Source: an uncultured beta proteobacterium
GTDB taxonomy: Bacteria > Pseudomonadota > Gammaproteobacteria > Burkholderiales > Burkholderiaceae_C
Direction: 5' to 3'
NCBI GenBank assembly: GCA_903958915.1
Contig: CAJBVC010000263.1
Span: 1 to 6,253, forward strand
Length of the DNA: 6,253 bases
Positions 1 through 4,907 of this stretch are shown here, piece by piece. The notes under the pieces were generated by a model, which had not been told where the DNA came from, made no database searches, and saw only the letters and a program-made list of their open reading frames with translations. The stretch's first letter is position 1. Each line of letters begins with the position of its first letter. Made by a program: the position numbers and the translations under genes.

Positions 1-1532
1 CGCTTTCCAGGGCCATGTTTGATGACCGCATTGTCCGGACACACGCCATAGCAGTTGTCGCATTCAAAGCAATTGCCGCAGGACAAGCAGCGCCGAGCTT
101 CAAACAGGGCATTGTTCTCATCCAACCCTCCCTGCACCTCTTCAAAGGTGGACTTGCGCCGGATGATGTCCAGCATCGGACGCATGGTCTTGGGAGCATC
201 GCTGTAGTCCCAGGTATTGAGTTTGTCGAAGCTGGCCAGCTCATGCTTTGCGGCAGGCACATAGTCGCTGCCCTTGAGCCAGGCGTCGATGTTGCGTGCC
301 GCTTTCTTGCCGTGGCCAATAGCCACCGTGACGTTGCGCTCGGCAGGCACCATGTCACCGCCGGCAAAAATGCCGGCATAGCCCGTCATCATGTTGGTAT
401 CCACCTTGACCACTCCGTCTTCCACAGCTAAACCCGGCACGCCTTCAATCAGCGACAGGTCTACATCCTGACCCAGTGCCAGCACCACAGAGTCGGCCTC
501 CAGCGTCTCGAACTCGCCGGTGGGCTGTGGAAAACCTTTTTCATCCAGCGCCATCTTCTCCACGGTGATCGACGATTCACCGGCCTGCTTGATGGTGGAG
601 AGCCACTTGATCAGCACACCCTCTTGCAGCGCTTCTTCCACTTCAAAGTCGTGTGCCGGCATCTTCTCGCGGTTGCGCCGGTAAACGATGATGGCCTCGG
701 TTGCACCCAGCCGCTTGGCGGTACGCGCCACATCAATGGCCGTGTTGCCGCCACCATAGACCACCACCCTGCGGCCCAGCATGGGCTTGTCTTCGCCCTC
801 CATGGAACGCAGCACTGAAACTGCGTCCAGCACCTTGGCCGAGTCGCCCGCTGGAATATAGGCACGCTTGGCAATGTGTGCCCCAACCGCCAGAAAAACG
901 GCGTCAAAGCCACCCTGCTTCTGGGCATCCAGCACATTGGAGACCTTCACGTTGTACTCAATACGGACACCCAAGTCGACGATACGCTGCACCTCGGCGT
1001 CCAGCACTTGACGCGGCAGACGGTACTGTGGGATGCCAAAGCGCATCATGCCGCCAGGCAAAGGCCCAGCCTCCTGCACCGTCACTTGATGCCCCAATCG
1101 GGCCAGGTGGTAGGCAGCCGATAACCCGGATGGCCCGGCTCCGACGACCAGCACCTTTTTGCCGGATGCGGCTGCGACGGGCGCGAATTTCCAGCCCTGC
1201 GCAATGGCCTGGTCGCCCAGAAAGTGCTCAACCGAGTTAATCCCAACCGGTGCGTCCAGTTTGCCCCGGTTACACACGCCTTCGCAGGTGTGGTAGCAGA
1301 CGCGGCCCATGATGGCGGGGAACGGATTTTCCTCAACCAGCTTGCGCCATGCCTGCTCGTATTCACCCGACTCGGCATGGAATAGCCAGGCCTGAATATT
1401 CTCACCCGCCGGGCACTGGTTGTTGCAAGGTGGCAGGCGGTCCAGGTAGACCGGGCGCGAGTTGCGCCAGGACCCAGTGTGGTTGGCCAGTGAAGAGCCC
1501 ACATCGAGCGTGATGGCAAAGGGTTTTTGCAT
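1..1532 (-). CDS. GltD-like FAD/NAD(P) iron-sulfur flavoprotein, electron-transfer subunit of the 2-oxoacid oxidoreductase (3' end cut by window)
   Basis: The frame is open from the ATG at 1532 to the left edge: 510 residues are visible and no stop is reached. Domains in order: an N-terminal cysteine region like the iron-sulfur part of glutamate synthase small subunit (C36, C40, C79, C83, C87); an FAD Rossmann motif GAGPSG at 131-136; the GGMMRFGIPQYRLP block at 160-173 typical of GltD; an NAD(P)-binding motif GGGNTAIDVA at 260-269; and a second FAD motif AGGDM at 390-394. After residue 480 comes a six-cysteine run (C482, 485, 488, 491, 494, 498, then P499) that looks like the start of a ferredoxin-type domain continuing outside the window. 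The start is set by AGGAGA six bases upstream; the gap to porB is 19 bases. Being last in the por operon, it most likely moves electrons between the TPP core and NAD(P)(H), as the flavoprotein PadH does in phenylglyoxylate:NAD oxidoreductase. A true glutamate synthase small subunit is less likely, since no gltB is visible and the cysteine-rich tail does not fit. Confidence 0.88.
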   Translation of the reverse strand, partial: MQKPFAITLDVGSSLANHTGSWRNSRPVYLDRLPPCNNQCPAGENIQAWLFHAESGEYEQAWRKLVEENPFPAIMGRVCYHTCEGVCNRGKLDAPVGINSVEHFLGDQAIAQGWKFAPVAAASGKKVLVVGAGPSGLSAAYHLARLGHQVTVQEAGPLPGGMMRFGIPQYRLPRQVLDAEVQRIVDLGVRIEYNVKVSNVLDAQKQGGFDAVFLAVGAHIAKRAYIPAGDSAKVLDAVSVLRSMEGEDKPMLGRRVVVYGGGNTAIDVARTAKRLGATEAIIVYRRNREKMPAHDFEVEEALQEGVLIKWLSTIKQAGESSITVEKMALDEKGFPQPTGEFETLEADSVVLALGQDVDLSLIEGVPGLAVEDGVVKVDTNMMTGYAGIFAGGDMVPAERNVTVAIGHGKKAARNIDAWLKGSDYVPAAKHELASFDKLNTWDYSDAPKTMRPMLDIIRRKSTFEEVQGGLDENNALFEARRCLSCGNCFECDNCYGVCPDNAVIKHGPGK

Positions 1533-1551
1533 ACTGTTTCTCCTAGCGGGC

Positions 1552-2550
1552 TCAGTCGGCTTTATCGAGCAAGCCAAAACGGCGAATATTGCGGTCGGCA
1601 ATGGCTTGCAATCGGCCAATCGTTTCGGTATCGGGTGTTGCTCCAAACAAGTGTGCGAACCGTTTCTGTGGTTTCAGATAGTCCTCAATCGGTACCTGTC
1701 GGCGAATTTTTGACACTCCCGTGACCTCGCCGCGTTCAGCTTCAAACACCGGAAAGGCTCCGCACTCATGGGCCAGTCGCGCTAGCCGGATGGTGTCGTG
1801 CGATGCCGCACCCCAACCCAGCGGACACGGCACAAAGATGTGGATGTAGCGCGCGCCGCGAATGGACATGGCCTTGGTGACCTTGTACTCCAGGTCACGC
1901 AGATCCGCTACGGTGGCCGTGGCCACGTAGGGAATTTCGTGTGCCATGGCAATCTGCGGGAGATTTTTACCTTGGCCAAACACATTGCCAGGCTGCGGGC
2001 CCACCGGCATCGTGGTGGCGGTGCGTGCGGCAGGAGGTGTGGCACTGGAGCGCTGCACGCCGGTGTTCATGTAAGCCTCGTTGTCGTAGCAGATATAGAG
2101 CACATCATCATTGCGCTCGAACATGCCAGAGAGGCAACCAAAACCGATGTCGGTCGTACCTCCATCGCCCCCCTGCGCCACCACGCGCACATCACTGCGG
2201 CCCTTTACGCGCATGGCAGCGGCAATGCCGGTTGCGACCGCTGCGGTGTTGCCAAACAGCGAGTGGATCCAGGGCATTTGCCAGGAGGTCTCCGGGTACG
2301 GCGTAGAAAACACTTCCAGGCAGCCGGTGGCGTTGGCGGCAATCAACTGACCGTTGGTGGCCTGCATGGCGGCATCAATGGCATAGCGTGCGCCCAGCGC
2401 CTCGCCGCACCCCTGGCAAGCCCGGTGGCCTGAGTTGAGCGAGTTGTTGCGTTGGGTGTTGGCCTGCACACTGCGCTGGTCTGGCTCCAGCAGACGGTTG
2501 CCGACGGTGAAGGTGCCGGTCTGGTAGAACTTGACGGGAGTTTGTTCCAT
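1552..2550 (-). CDS. porB: 2-oxoacid (pyruvate-type):ferredoxin oxidoreductase, beta subunit
   Basis: A 332-residue TPP-binding subunit that, with PorA, decarboxylates a 2-oxoacid oxidatively to the acyl-CoA in the cytoplasm. The TPP motif runs from GDG at 128-130 to DN at 156-157 with NTG at 162-164, the usual spacing. Four cysteines sit where PorB proteins bind a [4Fe-4S] cluster: C45 and C48 in ACQGCGE, C77 in ATGCLEV, C242 in PCPLGWG. The C-terminal tail with PIEDYLKPQKRFAHL (288-302) and the length favour the pyruvate (PorB) type over the shorter 2-oxoglutarate (KorB) type, though phenylglyoxylate or another 2-oxoacid cannot be excluded. I chose the ATG at 2550, behind GAGGGG seven bases away. 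A GTG at 2565 is in frame but has no good ribosome site and overlaps the porA stop. It lies 11 bases after porA and 19 before the flavoprotein gene, so translation is probably coupled. Confidence 0.9.
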   Translation of the reverse strand: MEQTPVKFYQTGTFTVGNRLLEPDQRSVQANTQRNNSLNSGHRACQGCGEALGARYAIDAAMQATNGQLIAANATGCLEVFSTPYPETSWQMPWIHSLFGNTAAVATGIAAAMRVKGRSDVRVVAQGGDGGTTDIGFGCLSGMFERNDDVLYICYDNEAYMNTGVQRSSATPPAARTATTMPVGPQPGNVFGQGKNLPQIAMAHEIPYVATATVADLRDLEYKVTKAMSIRGARYIHIFVPCPLGWGAASHDTIRLARLAHECGAFPVFEAERGEVTGVSKIRRQVPIEDYLKPQKRFAHLFGATPDTETIGRLQAIADRNIRRFGLLDKAD

Positions 2551-2557
2551 GCTGTTT

Positions 2558-2563
2558 CCCCTC
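2558..2563 (-). promoter_or_regulatory. Ribosome binding site that sets the porB start
   Basis: GAGGGG on the minus strand, seven bases before the ATG at 2550. It overlaps the porA stop codon (2562-2564), so ribosomes ending porA could begin porB directly. It is the main reason to prefer the ATG over the in-frame GTG at 2565. Confidence 0.7.
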
Positions 2564-3815
2564 ACGATATCTTAGAAGAAACCGTGCCGATGTCGCGCAA
2601 AATACCCTCGGCCACCGGGCCCGAACGGCGATGATGCTTCTCACGCTCCAGCACGCGGTTGACGATTGCCCAGTCAAGGTCCAAAAAGGTCAGCAGTTCG
2701 AGCTTGTCCTCAATAGCTTGCATCAGCAATTTATGGAGTGACGCCTTTGTGATGGCCCGCCCACCCAAACCTGCAACCACCGCAAACACCTGCTGGGGCC
2801 GACTTTGTACAGCGCTGCGCACATCGCGCGAAACGATTCCACCGATGCCCACAGCGAAACATTTCTCGATCACCACAATGCGCTTGGCATTCGCAGTGGC
2901 ATCCCGAATGGCATCGATCGGGAACGGTCGAAACGACGTGATACCCAGCACACCAATCCTGGCGCCCTGCTCACGCATTTCATCGACCGTGTCTTTGATG
3001 GTGCCCAACACGGACCCCAGCGCTATGACAATGGTTTCAGCGTCTTCCAATCGGTAGGGCTTGATCAGCCCACCCGAATCACGGCCAAACACTTGCTGAA
3101 ACTCTTGGGCCAATGCGGGCAACAAGTCCAATGCCTGCAGCTGCTTTGCATGTGCCAGGTAACGCACCTCGGTAAAGGCCTCAGGCCCAACCATGGCACC
3201 AATCGTGACCGGGTCATTAGGGTCCAGCACCTGACGCGGCTCGTAGGGCGGCAAATACCGGTCAACTTGGGCTTGATCGGGTATGTCGATGCGCTCATAG
3301 GCGTGGGTCAGGATGAAACCGTCCATGCACACCATTACCGGCAGTGACAGTTCCTCGGCAATGCGGAATGCCTGAATGTGCAGGTCAAGCGCCTCCTGAT
3401 TGGTCTCGGCAAAAATCTGTATCCAACCAGCGTCGCGCATCGACATGCTGTCGGTGTGGTCGTTCCAGATGTTGATGGGTGCACCAATGGCGCGGTTAGC
3501 GACCGTCATCACAATCGGCAGTCCCAGGCCCGATGCGTTGTACACCGCCTCGGCCATAAACAGCAGGCCCTGACTGGCGGTAGCTGTGTAGGCGCGCGCA
3601 CCAGCGGCGGATGCACCAATGGCCACACTCAGCGCAGCAAATTCAGACTCCACGTTGATGAACTCACAACGCTCCAGCTTGGCAGACTTGACCATCTCGC
3701 CCAAGCCCTCCACGATGTGGGTCTGCGGGGAAATCGGGTACGCACAAATCACTTCCGGGCGGCTCAGCGCGACGGCACGGGCTACGGCATGAGAGCCTTC
3801 GCATTGTTCAAGCAT
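2562..3815 (-). CDS. porA: 2-oxoacid (pyruvate-type):ferredoxin oxidoreductase, alpha subunit
   Basis: A 417-residue alpha subunit, normal length for PorA. The pyrimidine-binding domain (about 1-165) shows YPISPQTHIVE at 26-36, VESEFAA at 55-61 with E58 aligning with the TPP-activating glutamate, the TATASQGL block at 77-84, and NRAIGAPINIWNDH at 107-120, where R108 aligns with the substrate-carboxylate arginine of Desulfovibrio africanus PFOR (alignment from memory). The C-terminal domain has SVLGTIKDTVDEM at 268-280, SFRPFP at 294-299 and GLGGRAIT at 349-356. The usual YPIT motif carries serine at position 29, a conservative change at the residue thought to contact substrate. The ATG overlaps the porG stop in ATGCTTGA; GGAGG lies seven bases upstream inside porG. 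It would work as a heteromer with PorB and PorG in the cytoplasm. PadG of phenylglyoxylate oxidoreductase belongs to the same family, so the substrate is not settled. Confidence 0.92.
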   Translation of the reverse strand: MLEQCEGSHAVARAVALSRPEVICAYPISPQTHIVEGLGEMVKSAKLERCEFINVESEFAALSVAIGASAAGARAYTATASQGLLFMAEAVYNASGLGLPIVMTVANRAIGAPINIWNDHTDSMSMRDAGWIQIFAETNQEALDLHIQAFRIAEELSLPVMVCMDGFILTHAYERIDIPDQAQVDRYLPPYEPRQVLDPNDPVTIGAMVGPEAFTEVRYLAHAKQLQALDLLPALAQEFQQVFGRDSGGLIKPYRLEDAETIVIALGSVLGTIKDTVDEMREQGARIGVLGITSFRPFPIDAIRDATANAKRIVVIEKCFAVGIGGIVSRDVRSAVQSRPQQVFAVVAGLGGRAITKASLHKLLMQAIEDKLELLTFLDLDWAIVNRVLEREKHHRRSGPVAEGILRDIGTVSSKIS

Positions 3816-4395
3816 GGTGGGCCTCCGCCTGTCTTTTCTGTTCCATTACGACTTCATACGCTTCGCTGGCGGCCGCCATATTGCCATCTGCTACGGCTCC
3901 GCTGAATTTGCGCTGGATGGCTGCATGCACTGCCTCGAGCGTGATCAACCCGCCAAGTGCCGCAAAGGCGCCCAGCAACGGCACATTTGGCACCGGGCGG
4001 CGAACATGTTTCATGGCCAATTCTGACGCCGGCACCGTCAGCAAATGCTCAGACCTGAACCCCTTGATGAACTCACCCAGACCCAGCTGGTCAAAGGTCT
4101 TCGTGGTGTTAATCAAGATGTAGCCGTCTTTTTTCAGGCCACTGAACACGTCCACCTGGTGCAGCAGCGTTGGGTCCTGAATGATGAGTGCGTCCGGTTC
4201 CATGATGGGCTCTCGCAACCGGATTTCTTTGTCGTCCATGCGGCAAAATGCCACCACCGGTGCACCGGTGCGCTCAGATCCAAAGCTTGGAAAAGCCTGA
4301 GCATGGCGCCCCCCCTGAAATGCAGCAATCGAGAGCATTTCGGCGCCAGTCACCACGCCCTGCCCGCCCCGCCCGTGAATTCGTACCTGGAACAT
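3808..4395 (-). CDS. porG: 2-oxoacid (pyruvate-type):ferredoxin oxidoreductase, gamma subunit
   Basis: A 195-residue gamma subunit, the usual size for PorG. It starts with the family signature MFQVRIHGRGGQGVVTGAE, containing the GRGGQG loop at 8-13. The conserved FPSFGSERTGAPV follows at 35-47 and NVPLLGAFAAL at 137-147. PorG is the small domain that completes the 2-oxoacid oxidoreductase core; in single-chain PFORs it is fused to the alpha and beta parts, here it is a separate gene. I chose the ATG at 4395, six bases after GAGGGG; an in-frame ATG at 4425 would place the ribosome site inside the protein and add ten residues foreign to the family. It is first in the operon and overlaps porA by 8 bases. 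Its upstream region holds a possible FNR-type site and an inverted repeat. Confidence 0.93.
   Translation of the reverse strand: MFQVRIHGRGGQGVVTGAEMLSIAAFQGGRHAQAFPSFGSERTGAPVVAFCRMDDKEIRLREPIMEPDALIIQDPTLLHQVDVFSGLKKDGYILINTTKTFDQLGLGEFIKGFRSEHLLTVPASELAMKHVRRPVPNVPLLGAFAALGGLITLEAVHAAIQRKFSGAVADGNMAAASEAYEVVMEQKRQAEAHHA
3823..3827 (-). promoter_or_regulatory. Ribosome binding site of porA, inside porG
   Basis: GGAGG on the minus strand, seven bases before the porA ATG at 3815 and inside the last codons of porG. With the 8-base overlap ATGCTTGA it points to translational coupling and matched amounts of the gamma and alpha subunits. Confidence 0.7.
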
Positions 4396-4401
4396 ACAAT
4401 T

Positions 4402-4407
4402 CCCCTC
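4402..4407 (-). promoter_or_regulatory. Ribosome binding site that sets the porG start
   Basis: GAGGGG on the minus strand, six bases before the ATG at 4395. It decides against the in-frame ATG at 4425, which lies upstream of it. Confidence 0.7.
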
Positions 4408-4420
4408 GTTGACCCGGGAC

Positions 4421-4441
4421 TTCACTACTGGCTTGAGTGAA
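4421..4441. repeat. Inverted repeat TTCACT-N9-AGTGAA in the porG leader
   Basis: Perfect 6-bp arms (4421-4426 and 4436-4441) around a 9-base spacer, 26 to 46 bases upstream of the porG ATG. It could be an operator for a dimeric regulator or a weak hairpin in the 5' leader. Arms this short can easily arise by chance in a region of this size, so only the symmetry is certain. Confidence 0.3.
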
Positions 4442-4471
4442 ACGCAATCCCAGAATCTGAAATGTGCCGCT

Positions 4472-4477
4472 TTGACA
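4472..4477 (+). promoter_or_regulatory. Possible -35 element (TTGACA) for the thioredoxin-like gene
   Basis: A perfect sigma-70 -35 hexamer reading towards the plus-strand thioredoxin-like gene, 50 bases before its ATG. At 16-18 base spacing the candidate -10 sequences (around 4494-4501, such as TAAGTC) are poor. They fall inside the possible FNR site, which would fit a promoter that is activated or blocked by a bound regulator. Promoter function is inferred only. Confidence 0.25.
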
Positions 4478-4487
4478 AAAGAATATC

Positions 4488-4501
4488 TTGATCTAAGTCA
4501 G
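4488..4501. promoter_or_regulatory. Candidate FNR/ANR-type (Crp-Fnr family) binding site
   Basis: TTGATCTAAGTCAG matches the FNR consensus TTGAT-N4-ATCAA at 8 of 10 fixed positions, with one half-site perfect. It lies in the only sizeable intergenic region, between divergent porG and the thioredoxin-like gene; its centre is about 99 bases before the porG ATG and 33 before the other ATG. A class II position (-41.5) relative to porG would place a -10 near 4461-4466, where the minus strand reads CACATT, a weak match. Activation under low oxygen would suit an oxygen-sensitive enzyme. The same site would overlap the promoter of the divergent gene and might repress it. Confidence 0.4.
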
Positions 4502-4527
4502 GCTTTGCGTTCTGCGATCATTGGAAT

Positions 4528-4893
4528 ATGCTGACAACCGAACTTCTTCATACGGTCGATCTAATGGTCGTCTGTCTATGCGCCGACTGGTGCGGCACCT
4601 GCCGCGACTACCAGGCACCGTTTGAGCAAATGCAGGCGCAATTTCCGGGCGCACGCTTCCTTTGGATTGATGTGGAGGACCAGTCCGAACTGGTCGACCC
4701 GATCACAGTGGAAAACTTTCCCACGCTGCTCATCGCCCGTCGTGACCAGGCGCATTTTTTTGGCACCGTCACGCCACACATGGAAACTCTGCAGCGACTC
4801 ATCCGCACGCAACTCGCGCCCGACGCCAATGCGTTGCCACCAGAGAAAGACCGCGATGGTTTGGCAAAGCGGCTCTGGGAGCAGAAATCTTAG
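4528..4893 (+). CDS. Thioredoxin-fold protein with a WCGTC active site
   Basis: A 121-residue cytoplasmic thioredoxin-like protein. A short N-terminal segment leads to the strand VVCLCAD and the active site WCGTC, with redox cysteines C22 and C25. WIDVED (46-51) is the central strand, and FPT at 64-66 supplies the cis-proline (P65) of the fold. CGTC replaces the CGPC of classical thioredoxins, so redox potential and partners probably differ; extra cysteines at 16 and 18 precede the active site. The last 25 or so residues are charged and form a tail beyond the core. No signal peptide or membrane segment is seen. The ATG at 4528 has only a weak GGA upstream, but a stop at 4489 and no other start codon in between leave no longer option; starting at M13 would cut the first strand too close. 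It is transcribed divergently from the por operon and converges on trpB2. A role in thiol or iron-sulfur protection of the por complex is possible but unsupported. Confidence 0.85.
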   Translation: MLTTELLHTVDLMVVCLCADWCGTCRDYQAPFEQMQAQFPGARFLWIDVEDQSELVDPITVENFPTLLIARRDQAHFFGTVTPHMETLQRLIRTQLAPDANALPPEKDRDGLAKRLWEQKS

Positions 4894-4907
4894 AACAAAA
4901 TAGTGCT

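Larger units (their letters stand above)
4396..4527. other. Divergent intergenic promoter region
   Basis: 132 bases between the porG and thioredoxin-like starts, the only gap over 20 bases in the window. It must carry promoters for both directions. Besides the candidate sites listed separately, I see no small ORF with a ribosome site, no RNA gene and no riboswitch-like fold. Confidence 0.8.

Noticed and set aside
701..1240. Plus-strand open frame of 179 codons opposite the flavoprotein gene
   Set aside because: Antisense shadow of a well-supported coding sequence; composition is Arg/Pro/His-rich with no recognisable domain or ribosome site.
1082..1519. Minus-strand open frame of 145 codons in another frame of the flavoprotein gene
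   Set aside because: It is an alternative frame of the real gene, which reads through to the left edge with the GltD motifs intact.
1798..2433. Plus-strand open frame of 211 codons opposite porB
   Set aside because: It is antisense to the TPP motif and cysteine ligands of porB, with Gly/His/Arg-rich low-information sequence; typical shadow in GC-rich DNA.
2563..2565. GTG as an alternative porB start
   Set aside because: No good ribosome site in front, it overlaps the porA stop, and the ATG at 2550 has GAGGGG at ideal spacing.
2805..3905. Two plus-strand open frames (180 and 175 codons) opposite porA
   Set aside because: Both lie antisense to conserved PorA motifs and match no family I know; GC-rich codon bias explains them.
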